Origin: Alphaproteobacteria bacterium
GTDB taxonomy: Bacteria > Pseudomonadota > Alphaproteobacteria > UBA2966
Assembly: GCA_018650465.1 (NCBI GenBank)
Contig: JABIFY010000143.1
Location: forward strand, 1-59,746
Direction of reading: 5' to 3'
DNA length: 59,746 bases
The notes beneath the pieces were generated by a model. The model was not told the DNA's origin. It made no database searches and worked only from the letters and a program-made list of their open reading frames with translations. The position numbers and the translations under genes were made by a program. This document shows, one piece after another, positions 18,545-28,003 of the stretch (position 1 is the stretch's first letter; each line of letters begins with the position of its first letter).

Positions 18545-18577
18545 ATGAAAATGCGCGAGGACTCATTATATGAGTAA
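18545..18577 (+). CDS. Possible 10-codon leader peptide overlapping the chvI start
   Basis: A short frame, [10 protein letters not shown], begins at an ATG placed 9 nt after a good ribosome site (GAGGG at 18531-18535). Its stop codon at 18575-18577 overlaps the first codons of chvI (start 18570) in another frame. Such an arrangement could couple or attenuate chvI translation. No comparative evidence is available, so it may be chance. Confidence 0.35.
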   Translation: MKMREDSLYE

Positions 18578-19280
18578 ACAGGATGCTATGACCATCGCCC
18601 TGGTGGATGATGACCGCAACATTTTGACGTCGGTTTCCATGGCCCTGGAAGCTGAGGATTTTATCGTGCGGACCTATCGCGATGGAGCCGAAGCCCTGCG
18701 CGGTCTGATGGAGAAGCCTGCTGACCTTGTGGTGCTGGACATCAAGATGCCACGCATGGATGGCATGGAGCTGTTGACCAAATTGCGGCGCAAAAGCGAC
18801 GTGCCAGCCATTTTTCTGACCTCGAAAGATGACGAAGTCGATGAAGTTCTCGGTCTCAAGATCGGGGCTGATGACTACATCCGCAAACCCTTTTCGCAAC
18901 GACTGTTGATCGAACGCATCCGCGCTGTCCTGCGCCGGGCCGATATTGGTCAGGGCGATGACGACACAAAAAGTGAAAATGCCATTGTCCGGGGTGATCT
19001 TGTGCTGGATCCGGATCGTCATCTTTGCAAATGGAAAGACATCCCCGTTCAATTGACGGTCACCGAATTCCTGATCCTGCGCGCCCTGGCCCAGCGTCCG
19101 GGCCATGTCAAAAACCGCGATCAGTTGATGGATGCCGCCTATAGCGAAAATGTCTATGTCGATGACCGCACTGTGGACAGCCACATCAAACGATTGCGAC
19201 GCAAGTTCCGCCAACATGACGGTGACTTTGATATGATCGAAACCTTGTACGGTGTTGGTTATCGCTACCGGGAGGGATAG
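18570..19280 (+). CDS. chvI: Two-component response regulator ChvI
   Basis: A 236-residue OmpR/PhoB-type regulator. The receiver domain has the acidic pocket (LVDDDR), the phosphoacceptor Asp57 in [12 protein letters not shown] and the conserved Lys in IRKPF. The C-terminal winged helix carries [17 protein letters not shown] and [16 protein letters not shown]. In Alphaproteobacteria ChvI, with its kinase ChvG, responds to acid and cell-envelope stress and controls exopolysaccharide, motility and metabolism. The gene order with chvG, hprK, rapZ, PTS EIIA, HPr and ahcY is characteristic. Confidence 0.95.
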   Translation: MSKQDAMTIALVDDDRNILTSVSMALEAEDFIVRTYRDGAEALRGLMEKPADLVVLDIKMPRMDGMELLTKLRRKSDVPAIFLTSKDDEVDEVLGLKIGADDYIRKPFSQRLLIERIRAVLRRADIGQGDDDTKSENAIVRGDLVLDPDRHLCKWKDIPVQLTVTEFLILRALAQRPGHVKNRDQLMDAAYSENVYVDDRTVDSHIKRLRRKFRQHDGDFDMIETLYGVGYRYREG

Positions 19281-19324
19281 CTTGGTGCTGAATACAAACG
19301 TTTCACAGGCCCTCACCTGATAAA

Positions 19325-20953
19325 ATGCTGATCCGCGCCCGCAAACATATTTCGCCCTTAACGCTGCGCATCCTGGCGATCAATGTGTTGGCTCTGGCGC
19401 TGTTGCTGGCCGGACTTTTGTATCTGGATCAATATCGAGAAGGGTTGCTTGAGGTCAAGATCGACGCCTTGGCCACGAACGGCACAATCATTGCCGGGGC
19501 TTTGGGAGAAGCGGCGGGAAATGATGCACGGGGATTGCCGGTGTTGAACCCGCGTGGGGCCCGGACCATGGTTCGCAGACTTGTTGCCTTGACGGGTGCG
19601 AGGGCCAGATTGTTTGACGATCATGGCCGGATCCTGGCTGACAGTCGGGTGTTGATATCAGCGGGGCGTGAAGTGATTGCCCGCCCACTGGAGAGTAACG
19701 AGGCTGATGCCACGTCCCTTCACCGGCGCTTTGGGGCCTGGCTGGGACACGTCTTCCACCGACGCCATGATCTGCCCCCCTATAAAGACAATGACCGACA
19801 AACGGCAGCCAATTACGAAGAAGCCCGCGATGCCCTGCAGGGCGAAGCCAGCCAATCGCGACGGGTCACCGATGATGGCGAGGTGATCGTCAGTGTGGCG
19901 ATCCCCGTCCAAAGGTTCAAAAAAATACTTGGTGCCTTGATGCTCAGCGCCGGGACCGCGGATGTGGAACGCTCGGTCGCCGAAGCCCGATTTGCCATTT
20001 TGGGTGTGTTCGTCGTGGCCCTGGGCGTCACGGTTTTGTTGTCGCTGTATCTGGCGGCTTCCATTGTGCGGCCCTTGCATCATCTGGCGGAAGCAGCAGA
20101 AACCGTGCGCCAGCATCCAGGCCAACGGGAAAGCATTCCGGACCTGCGCCGCCGGGGAGACGAAATCGGTGACTTGTCCGGTGCCTTGTGGGAAATGACG
20201 ACGGCTCTGTATCAACGTCTGGATGCCATTGAAGGTTTTGCGGCTGATGTAGCGCACGAAATCCGTAATCCACTAACCAGCATTAAAAGTGCTGTTGAAG
20301 TTCTGGAGAAGTCGAAAGACAAGGAGGCGCAGGCGCGTCTGTTAGCGATTATCAATGATGATATTCGCAGGCTGGATCGGCTGATCGGTGATATCTCCGA
20401 TGCCTCGCGACTGGATGCGGAATTGGCCCGTAGTGAACCGGAGCCCCTGGACCTGATTGCACTGTGCGAAACCCTGATCGATATGGCCCGCACAACGCCC
20501 GTATCCGATACTGGTCCAACCTTTGAACTGGTGATCGAGAACGAGCTGGGCGTCGAAGCTGCAAACAAGGGTACGCTGATCGTACCGGGCATGGCAGACC
20601 GACTTGGCCAGGTCGTGTGGAACTTGCTGGACAATGCAACATCTTTCAGTCCACCACTGGGTCTGGTGCGATTAACTGTGATTGATGCCGGCAGCAAAGC
20701 GAAACTGATTGTTGAAGACGAGGGGCCAGGCTTGCCGGAGGGGAAATTTGTGGCCGTCTTTGAACGCTTTTATTCCGAACGTCCTGCGGGAGAAGATTTT
20801 GGCGTGCATTCCGGCCTGGGCTTGTCGATTTCCCAACAGATTGTTCTGGCCCATGACGGCAGCATTACAGCCAGCAATATAACAGGTGCAGATGGAGTGG
20901 TGTCAGGCGCTCGGTTTGAAGTCCGGTTGCCAAAGATAAACGCGTCAATTTAA
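19325..20953 (+). CDS. chvG: Sensor histidine kinase ChvG
   Basis: A 542-residue membrane kinase. Transmembrane helix 1 is at about residues 13-32 and helix 2 around residues 222-242, framing a periplasmic sensor domain of about 190 residues. HAMP follows (IVRPLHHLAEAAETVRQ), then the dimerisation/phosphoacceptor motif VAHEIRNPLTSIKSAVEV. The ATP-binding boxes are N (WNLLDNATSFSPP), G1 (VEDEGPGLPE), F (FERFYSERP) and G2 (HSGLGLSISQQIV). It begins about 45 bp after chvI. In other Alphaproteobacteria ExoR restrains ChvG from the periplasm; no exoR is seen here. Confidence 0.94.
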   Translation: MLIRARKHISPLTLRILAINVLALALLLAGLLYLDQYREGLLEVKIDALATNGTIIAGALGEAAGNDARGLPVLNPRGARTMVRRLVALTGARARLFDDHGRILADSRVLISAGREVIARPLESNEADATSLHRRFGAWLGHVFHRRHDLPPYKDNDRQTAANYEEARDALQGEASQSRRVTDDGEVIVSVAIPVQRFKKILGALMLSAGTADVERSVAEARFAILGVFVVALGVTVLLSLYLAASIVRPLHHLAEAAETVRQHPGQRESIPDLRRRGDEIGDLSGALWEMTTALYQRLDAIEGFAADVAHEIRNPLTSIKSAVEVLEKSKDKEAQARLLAIINDDIRRLDRLIGDISDASRLDAELARSEPEPLDLIALCETLIDMARTTPVSDTGPTFELVIENELGVEAANKGTLIVPGMADRLGQVVWNLLDNATSFSPPLGLVRLTVIDAGSKAKLIVEDEGPGLPEGKFVAVFERFYSERPAGEDFGVHSGLGLSISQQIVLAHDGSITASNITGADGVVSGARFEVRLPKINASI

Positions 20954-21009
20954 TTCAGGTGATTGTCTCATATTGACTTGGGGGCCAAGCGGCGTCACGC
21001 TCCGCCCTT

Positions 21010-21468
21010 ATGACCCTGGTCCATGGAACCTGTATAGCCTTTCCCCTTGTGGAAGAAGCTGGCGTCGCCGCAGCTGTGCTGTTGCGCGGCCTTTCTGGCA
21101 TCGGCAAATCCGATCTGGCCTTGCGCTTGATCGATGACGGGGCGCAGTTGGTCGCCGATGACCAGGTTGATCTTGAACTGACCGAAGAAGGCCTGCTGGC
21201 CAGCGCCCCACAAACCATTCGCGGCATGCTGGAGGTCCGCGGTGTTGGCCTCGTGCATTTGCCGGTGGCGAGCAAGGCTGCCCTTGTGGCAATCATTGAT
21301 CTGGTGGGAGTCGATACAGAAATTGAACGATTGCCGGAACCGGACGAAGTCGACATTGCCGGCACAACCCTGCCGCTGTGGAAATTACAACCTTTTGAAA
21401 GTTCGGCCATGGCCAAGGTCGGGGTCATTGTCGCGGTGGCGGCGGGTCGCGCGAGTATCGAGATATGA
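21010..21468 (+). CDS. hprK: HPr kinase/phosphorylase, short alphaproteobacterial form
   Basis: A 152-residue protein corresponding to only the C-terminal catalytic domain of Firmicutes HprK. It contains the P-loop GLSGIGKSD and the VADDQVDLE segment, with PQTIRGMLEVRGVGLVHLPV as the HprK signature. It is expected to phosphorylate HPr on its regulatory serine. The truncated form is normal for Alphaproteobacteria. It overlaps rapZ by 4 bp (ATGA). Confidence 0.93.
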   Translation: MTLVHGTCIAFPLVEEAGVAAAVLLRGLSGIGKSDLALRLIDDGAQLVADDQVDLELTEEGLLASAPQTIRGMLEVRGVGLVHLPVASKAALVAIIDLVGVDTEIERLPEPDEVDIAGTTLPLWKLQPFESSAMAKVGVIVAVAAGRASIEI

Positions 21469-22421
21469 TGGCAGCCCAAAATCTGATGACCAAAACAAAG
21501 GTTGTTCTTATTTCCGGCATGTCCGGGGCGGGCAAGACATCCGTCTTGAAATGCATGGAAGACTTTGGCTACGAAGCCATCGATAATTTGCCCCTGGCCC
21601 TGCTGGGTCGATTGCTGCACGGGCCCGAAGGCACGACAGGTGTTGAAGGCCTGGCGGATGCTGTGGCCATTGGCATTGATTTTCGCAGCCGTGATTTTGC
21701 CGTTACGGCTTTGCTTGATCTGATGGCCTCTTTGCGTCGGCGATCTGATATCGATCTGGATTTGTTGTTTCTGGATTGCGATCAACACACCTTGCGCCGT
21801 CGCTTTACGGAAACCCGGCGGCGACATCCGCTGGCGGCTGACCGACCCGTGGTGGATGGCATCGCCCATGAAGCTGAATTGTTGGCTCCTTTGAGAAAAG
21901 CAGCTGATCTGCTGGTCGACACCACCAATCTGGGGGTGGCGGAACTCAGGAAGATGATGGAAGACCGTTATGGGCTGAACGATAATGCCGGCATGACGGT
22001 CACGGTGACCTCGTTTGCCTATCGCCAAGGGCTGCCCCGGGAAGCCGATCTGGTCTTCGATGTGCGCTTTTTAAGCAACCCGCATTATGATGAAAATCTG
22101 AGCGAACGCACTGGTCTGGATGCCGAAGTTGGCGACTTTATCGCGCGCGATCCGGCCTTTAAGCCCTTTTTGCAGTCTCTGACCGGTTTGCTGGGGCAGT
22201 TGCTGCCGCATTACAAACGTGAAGGAAAAAGCTATTTGACCATTGCCATGGGCTGCACAGGCGGCCAACATCGCTCCGTTTATTTAAGTGAACGCCTGCG
22301 ACAGTGGTTTGAATCAGTTGGCGAGACCGTTTATGTCCGTCATCGCGAGCTGGAGCGGGATGGTAAATTGCCCATTGCAGCAGCCTCGTCATTTGAGGCA
22401 TCCGAAGAATTAAAAACCTGA
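21465..22421 (+). CDS. rapZ: RNase adapter protein RapZ (YvcJ/YhbJ family P-loop protein)
   Basis: A 318-residue P-loop protein. Walker A is ISGMSGAGKTSVLK, followed by EDFGYEAIDNLPLALL. The C-terminal domain has the metabolite-binding signature MGCTGGQHRSVYLSERL. In Escherichia coli RapZ guides RNase E to sRNA GlmZ and senses glucosamine-6-phosphate; in Alphaproteobacteria the role is less clear, but its fixed position with hprK and the PTS genes ties it to that pathway. A second start (MTKTKVV) six codons inside is possible. Confidence 0.93.
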   Translation: MMAAQNLMTKTKVVLISGMSGAGKTSVLKCMEDFGYEAIDNLPLALLGRLLHGPEGTTGVEGLADAVAIGIDFRSRDFAVTALLDLMASLRRRSDIDLDLLFLDCDQHTLRRRFTETRRRHPLAADRPVVDGIAHEAELLAPLRKAADLLVDTTNLGVAELRKMMEDRYGLNDNAGMTVTVTSFAYRQGLPREADLVFDVRFLSNPHYDENLSERTGLDAEVGDFIARDPAFKPFLQSLTGLLGQLLPHYKREGKSYLTIAMGCTGGQHRSVYLSERLRQWFESVGETVYVRHRELERDGKLPIAAASSFEASEELKT

Positions 22422-22453
22422 ATTGCGCATTATATGAACGAAAGAAATTCTAA

Positions 22454-22855
22454 ATGATCGGTATGGTTCTGGTCACGCATGGAAATCTGGCCGACGAATT
22501 TGTCGCCGCCTGCATCCATGTGGTGGGACCGCAAGACAATGTGCAAACTGTGTGCATTGGCGCGGAAGACGACATGGATCGCCGCCGGAACGATATACTC
22601 AAGGCTGTAGCAGAAGTTGATACGGGCGATGGCGTGGTTGTTCTGACGGATCTGTTTGGCGGCACGCCTTCCAATTTGGCCATCTCGATCATGGATCAGG
22701 CTAATATTGAAGTCATTGCCGGTATCAATCTGCCTATGTTGATCAAGCTGGCCAGCGTGCGCAGCAAGTGCGACCTGCAGGCTGCTGTCACCGCGGCCCA
22801 GGAAGCCGGGCGCAAATATATCAATGTGGCCTCGGCCCTTTTGACCGAAGACTGA
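22454..22855 (+). CDS. PTS EIIA component, mannose-family (regulatory)
   Basis: A 133-residue EIIA-Man domain. The phosphorylatable histidine is His9 in LVTHGNLADEF. The DLFGGTPSN loop and the C-terminal AGRKYINVASALL fit the fold. No sugar permease components (IIB, IIC) accompany it, so it is part of the incomplete, regulatory PTS of Alphaproteobacteria rather than a sugar uptake system. It receives phosphate from HPr, encoded 8 bp downstream. Confidence 0.92.
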   Translation: MIGMVLVTHGNLADEFVAACIHVVGPQDNVQTVCIGAEDDMDRRRNDILKAVAEVDTGDGVVVLTDLFGGTPSNLAISIMDQANIEVIAGINLPMLIKLASVRSKCDLQAAVTAAQEAGRKYINVASALLTED

Positions 22856-22862
22856 TGCCCTG

Positions 22863-23165
22863 ATGTCCGGGGCCCAAAATAAAGAAGCCTCTGAAGGTGA
22901 AATCCAGCGCCGGGTGAAAATCGTCAACAAACGCGGTTTGCACGCCAGAGCCGCTGCCAGTTTTGTCAAATTGGCGGGCGAATTTGACGCCGAAATCATC
23001 GTACACAAAGGTGGTAACACGGTTTCCGGTATTTCCATCATGGGCCTGATGATGCTGGCCGCAGCTACGGATTGTCATATCGATATCACGGCCACAGGCC
23101 CCCAGGCGGCTGAGGCTATGGCCGCCCTTGAACGGCTGGTTGCTGACCGTTTCGGGGAAGAATAA
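22863..23165 (+). CDS. ptsH: Phosphocarrier protein HPr
   Basis: A 100-residue HPr-fold protein. The catalytic histidine is His27 in NKRGLHARAAASFVK. The regulatory serine targeted by HprK is Ser58 in SGISIMGLMML. An extra hydrophilic N-terminal extension of about 15 residues is seen. Together with HprK and EIIA in the same transcript it forms the phosphotransfer relay; enzyme I is not encoded in the window. Confidence 0.94.
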   Translation: MSGAQNKEASEGEIQRRVKIVNKRGLHARAAASFVKLAGEFDAEIIVHKGGNTVSGISIMGLMMLAAATDCHIDITATGPQAAEAMAALERLVADRFGEE

Positions 23166-23181
23166 CCAGTACATATCAATA

Positions 23182-23202
23182 CATAAGCATTTCTTTATGC
23201 TT
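23182..23202 (+). terminator. Short hairpin after ptsH
   Basis: AAGCAT and ATGCTT pair across a 6-nt TTCTTT loop about 20 bp after the ptsH stop. There is no strong U-run, so termination would be inefficient; it overlaps the start of the ahcY promoter. Confidence 0.3.
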
Positions 23203-23254
23203 GATTGATTGCCCGCTCGCTGCTATAGACCACCCTGAAAAGTGATCAGGGTGG
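23201..23254 (+). promoter_or_regulatory. Predicted sigma-70 promoter and leader hairpin of ahcY
   Basis: TTGATT (23201-23206) and TATAGA (23224-23229) are separated by 17 bp, a good sigma-70 promoter. Directly downstream CCACCCTGA (23230-23238) and TCAGGGTGG (23246-23254) form a perfect 9-bp hairpin at or near the 5' end of an approximately 130-nt leader before ahcY. I do not recognise a known S-adenosylhomocysteine riboswitch consensus in this leader. Confidence 0.55.
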
Positions 23255-23343
23255 CTGGATGTGCGCGAAATCCCGTTAATAACCCACACTTTATTGAATT
23301 TTATCGATGGTCGGCGGCCTCCCGCCGGACTCTTACAGTTTGA

Positions 23344-24663
<1,320 letters not shown>

Positions 24664-24674
24664 TTATTAAACTC

Positions 24675-24762
24675 CGCCATGCCCGGGCTTGACCCGGGTA
24701 CCCACGTCTTAACGAAATCGGCCAAAAGACGTGGATGGCCGGATCAAGTCCGGCCATGACGG
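24675..24762. repeat. Palindromic dispersed repeat, copy 1
   Basis: Two arms mirror each other around a short centre: the left contains CCCGGGCTTGACCCGGG and ends CCCACGTCTT; the right starts AAGACGTGGATGG and contains GGCCGGATCAAGTCCGGCC. Each arm is itself a hairpin. A related copy lies at 54257-54356 in the opposite orientation, including a shared loop segment (GATTTCGT). Repeats of this general type are common between genes in Alphaproteobacteria. Confidence 0.85.
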
Positions 24763-24774
24763 AAATAGTTGCTT

Positions 24775-24814
24775 AACAGGCGGAACCAGGGAAAACCCGG
24801 TTCCGCCTGTTTTG
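24775..24814 (+). terminator. Rho-independent terminator of ahcY
   Basis: A strong stem, AACAGGCGGAACC at 24775-24787 against GGTTCCGCCTGTT, is followed by TTTTG on the plus strand. It closes the ahcY transcript after the palindromic repeat. The rest of this 299-bp gap up to 24962 is AT-leaning and shows no further gene. Confidence 0.85.
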
Positions 24815-24962
24815 TTTCCTTACTAGGGTGCTTCCGGCTTAAACGGAAACACAGCGTTGTATTGGCCAAGGGGTAGGCAACTGATACAACTGCAGAAGCG
24901 ATTTTGTAAGTTGCGAATTCGCCTTACCTGTTAAGAATCTGGTTCTAGGTTTAACGGTAGAT

Positions 24963-26714
24963 ATGCAAAAATTTGTAACAGCAATCATATTGGCGGCAGT
25001 GCTTTTGCCAGACAGCACAGCTATGGCCGCCAACGAGTCCTCGACAGGGGCGGCGGCGACAACGATTTTGATCGTCTTTGGCGCGGTCGTGTTGTCGTTG
25101 GGGGCGTTGGGGATCGCTGCCATCCTGTGGCTGCGCGGTCGGCGCTGGCGGGTGGCGATTGCGGACGAGCGGGCGACCATTGATGACCTGATGGGCGCCG
25201 CAGAAGATTTGCTGGCGACGGCTCAGGATGGGTATCTCATCTGGCCCCGTGGCGGGGATCGGGCGGCAGCGTCGGAAAAACTGGGGCGCATGTTTCGTCT
25301 CGATCCCGTGACCATTGCCGGTATCGATATTCTGGAGCCCGCTTTCAGGGCGGAGCATTTTGTCCAGTTCCGGCGGGCCGTTGGCGGCTTGCGCTCGGAC
25401 GGGGTGGCCTTTGATCTGGAACTACAATCTACCCATGGCAGTGCCTCTATTCGCACCCGGGGTATCCTTGCGGTTAGTGGTGCGGCGGTGGTCTGGTTTC
25501 ATGAACTGGCGGAATTGGAAGCCCTTGCGGCAACCTCGTCTGAACGACTGTCGGCAGTTTTGCAGGATGCTGAATTGATGCGCATGTTGCTGGATCAGGC
25601 CCCCTTCCCGGTCTGGCGGCGGGGAGCTGGACTTGAGGTCACCTGGGCCAATAAAACATATTGCACCGCTGTAGAAGCAGACTTTGCCCACGTGGTTGAG
25701 CAGGGCCTGGAACTGGTGCCAGGTATCAGCAATGACAGTGCCCGTGGCCTTGCCCGTGAAGCCAGGGAAAGCGGCAATACTCAAGTAGAACGCCGACGCT
25801 TTGTGGTCGGCGGTGCCCGGCGGACCTATGAATTGATTGAAACTCCCCTACAAAATGGTGGCGCAGCAGGGTATGCCCACGATGTCACGGAACGCGATGA
25901 TGCCGCTGGCGAGCTGGCCCGCTATATCGATTCCCAAAATGATGTCTTTGATCAGCTGTTGTCCGGCATAGCCATCTTTGGCGCCGACAAACAGTTGGTT
26001 TTCTGCAATGCCGCTTACGCCCGGATCTGGCAGCTGGATGAAGACTGGCTGACCAGCGGACCCTCTCACGGTGATATTCTGGAGCGTCTTCGCGACAGTC
26101 GGCAGTTACCCGAACAGGCAAATTTTCCAGCCTACAAAGCTGCCATCATGAGCCTCTATACCAGCGTCATCGACCGCCAGGAAGAACAGGTCCATTTGCC
26201 GGATGGCAGGACCTTACGTGAAGTGACATCCCCCCACCCCCTGGGTGGCCTGCTGTTCATTTTCGAAGATGTCAGCGACCGGCTGGAACTGGAGCGGGCG
26301 CGCAATACCGTTGTTGCCGTGCAACAGGCGACACTGGATCATTTGTTCGAAGGTGTCGCCGTTTTTGGCTCGGATGGCCGTTTGAAGCTGTTCAATTCCG
26401 GTTATGCCAAGGTCTGGAACCTGGACGCCAAGCTGCTGGCGCGTGAGCCGCATATCTCTGAAATTATCGAACTGACCCGCCCGTTGTTTCAAACCGATAT
26501 CACTGACGAAGAAGGTTGGTTGCAACTGAAAGAGGTTATCATTCGTGGCACGCTGGGGCGTGACACCGGCGAACATATCATTCGTCGACCGGATGGTGTG
26601 GTTCTGCGTCATGCCACCGTGCCCTTGCCGGACGGAGCCATGTTGCACAGCTATCTGGATATTACCGATACGGCCCAGTTGCGCATTCAACTGGAAGGCA
26701 AGGTGGGCGTATAG
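24963..26714 (+). CDS. Membrane PAS-repeat sensor lacking a kinase domain
   Basis: A 583-residue protein. The N terminus has a signal/transmembrane stretch (residues 1-22) and a second helix (about 34-57, ILIVFGAVVLSLGALGIAA). About four PAS-like modules follow; the last two are clear and similar to each other (GIAIFGADKQLVFCNAAYARIWQL and GVAVFGSDGRLKLFNSGYAKVWNL). In other Alphaproteobacteria the gene after ahcY encodes a similar protein that continues into a HisKA/HATPase histidine kinase. Here it stops at DITDTAQLRIQLEGKVGV, just where the helical linker to the kinase should start. No kinase-like sequence is seen in any frame of the following 250 bp. It is either a truncated relic or a dominant sensor without enzymatic output. 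Confidence 0.85.
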   Translation: MQKFVTAIILAAVLLPDSTAMAANESSTGAAATTILIVFGAVVLSLGALGIAAILWLRGRRWRVAIADERATIDDLMGAAEDLLATAQDGYLIWPRGGDRAAASEKLGRMFRLDPVTIAGIDILEPAFRAEHFVQFRRAVGGLRSDGVAFDLELQSTHGSASIRTRGILAVSGAAVVWFHELAELEALAATSSERLSAVLQDAELMRMLLDQAPFPVWRRGAGLEVTWANKTYCTAVEADFAHVVEQGLELVPGISNDSARGLAREARESGNTQVERRRFVVGGARRTYELIETPLQNGGAAGYAHDVTERDDAAGELARYIDSQNDVFDQLLSGIAIFGADKQLVFCNAAYARIWQLDEDWLTSGPSHGDILERLRDSRQLPEQANFPAYKAAIMSLYTSVIDRQEEQVHLPDGRTLREVTSPHPLGGLLFIFEDVSDRLELERARNTVVAVQQATLDHLFEGVAVFGSDGRLKLFNSGYAKVWNLDAKLLAREPHISEIIELTRPLFQTDITDEEGWLQLKEVIIRGTLGRDTGEHIIRRPDGVVLRHATVPLPDGAMLHSYLDITDTAQLRIQLEGKVGV

Positions 26715-26967
26715 GCGGATCAGGGCAATTCCGGTTTATAGGGAATCGCTTCGGCTTCGAATGTTTGCACACATCTTTGCTTTGAAAAAATGCTGCGTTT
26801 CCGCGAATTCCGAAAATGCTCTAACTGTACAAAACTTTGTTCTTCCACAAACCGTCGTTCTGCCGAAGGCCCGTGACCATATCATTTTAGCCGCCGGTCT
26901 GAGTGAAACAGGATATCTGAAAACCTGCAGGACAGCTTGAAGTTATTCTGGTCATGCGTTCTTCGCA

Positions 26968-26994
26968 CAAAAAACCCCGCCGAATCGGCGGGGC
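26968..26994 (-). terminator. Rho-independent terminator of pal
   Basis: On the minus strand, CCCCGCCGATTCGGCGGGG forms a compact stem followed by TTTTTTG, about 40 nt after the pal stop codon. It ends the tol-pal transcript and faces the 3' end of the PAS gene. Confidence 0.9.
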
Positions 26995-27032
26995 TTTCGG
27001 GACCGCAAAAGCGATCAGATATCTATCGTCGC

Positions 27033-27584
27033 TTAGTTAATGTGCGTTACACCACGACGGTTCTGGGCCCAGGCTTCGTCATTGGAGCCCATGGCAACCG
27101 GACGTTCTTTGCCGTAGGAAATTGTCGCGATACGGTTTTCAGCAACACCCAGGGCGACCAGGTATTTTTTAACCGCGTCGGCGCGACGCTGACCAAGTCC
27201 GAGGTTATATTCACGTGTGCCACGCTCGTCACAGTGGCCTTCCACTGTGATCGTGGCACTGGCATTGCGACGCAGCCATGCGGCCTGACGCTCCAGCGTG
27301 CCACGGGCACGGGCTTTGATTGTGTATTGGTCATAACCAAAGAAGACGCGGTCACCAACATTGACGACCAGGTCTTCTTGCGAACCAGCAGCTGGACCAG
27401 CAGGCTTGACCATCTTCGCGGCCGGAGCTGCGGTTGTTGAACCCGCACTGGACGTTGTCGAAGACGACGTTGTACTTGTCGTTGCTGCACCGCTGCCGGC
27501 AGAATCAGTTGACTCTTCAGCTGGCGTTGCGCACGCCGCAACAAAAAGAAGTGCCGAAAGGGCGGTTAATGCTTTAAGTCGCAT
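27033..27584 (-). CDS. pal: Peptidoglycan-associated lipoprotein Pal
   Basis: A 183-residue outer-membrane lipoprotein. The lipobox is VAAC at the end of a 20-residue signal peptide. A low-complexity Ser/Thr/Ala linker of about 40 residues follows, then an OmpA-type peptidoglycan-binding domain (VFFGYDQYTI, VEGHCDERGTREYNLGLGQRR, NRRGVTHIN). I chose ATG 27584 (MRLKAL) because it has an AGGAG site 7 nt upstream and gives a proper signal peptide; an upstream start would add eight residues. Pal links the outer membrane to peptidoglycan and is recycled by TolB. Separated from tolB by a 419-bp gap. Confidence 0.95.
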   Translation of the reverse strand: MRLKALTALSALLFVAACATPAEESTDSAGSGAATTSTTSSSTTSSAGSTTAAPAAKMVKPAGPAAGSQEDLVVNVGDRVFFGYDQYTIKARARGTLERQAAWLRRNASATITVEGHCDERGTREYNLGLGQRRADAVKKYLVALGVAENRIATISYGKERPVAMGSNDEAWAQNRRGVTHIN

Positions 27585-27648
27585 CGAGAACTCCTGGTTC
27601 ATTCCCATTGGGCTGGATCAAACCAGTCCGGGCTAATTCGTTTTACCA

Positions 27649-27675
27649 ATTACTGCCAGACCTTCCGGCAGTAAT
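27649..27675 (-). promoter_or_regulatory. Hairpin in the long pal leader
   Basis: ATTACTGCC (27649-27657) and GGCAGTAAT (27667-27675) form a perfect 9-bp stem in the transcribed region between the predicted pal promoter and the pal start. It could act in mRNA stability, attenuation or processing; no downstream U-run is seen. Confidence 0.5.
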
Positions 27676-27893
27676 TCGGGCGAAAATCAGTTAATTCAAT
27701 TCAACTGATCTAATCAGCTGATATCGCCAATTGATCGGGCAATAACTTCTGACAGGGCAATAACATCGCCCTCAGGGTATTCCCCTCAAGACCAGTATCA
27801 CCAAAATAAGTCTAACCAGATTAAAACCTGGTTAAGAGACTGTCATATAAGGCAGTTCTGCGGTCAAAACAAGAAGCCATGACCGTCGGGGGC

Positions 27894-27922
27894 ACTATAG
27901 AGTTGAAATATTGCCGAATCAA
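27894..27922 (-). promoter_or_regulatory. Predicted sigma-70 promoter upstream of pal
   Basis: Read on the minus strand, TTGATT (27917-27922) and TATAGT (27894-27899) are spaced by exactly 17 bp. It would give pal its own transcript with a leader of about 300 nt. The 419-bp gap between tolB and pal otherwise contains two hairpins and short direct repeats (GGGCAATAAC at about 27737 and 27757) but no gene I can support. Confidence 0.55.
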
Positions 27923-28003
27923 GCACCGCTCAAAGCCCCTTTTGGCCGATAAACCTTAATTTTTGAGGCTTTTTAGCGTGATCAGGCCTCTTAGCGCTTT
28001 CAC

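Noticed and set aside
18495-19316. A 273-codon minus-strand frame opposite chvI
   Set aside because: Antisense to a clear response regulator; composition is unlike a real protein.
20955-22028. A 357-codon minus-strand frame opposite hprK and rapZ
   Set aside because: Shadow of two well-supported genes; no motif and no ribosome site.
26715-26940. Remnant of the kinase domain after the PAS gene
   Set aside because: Translating the three forward frames by eye shows no H, N, G1 or G2 box; the stretch looks like ordinary intergenic DNA.
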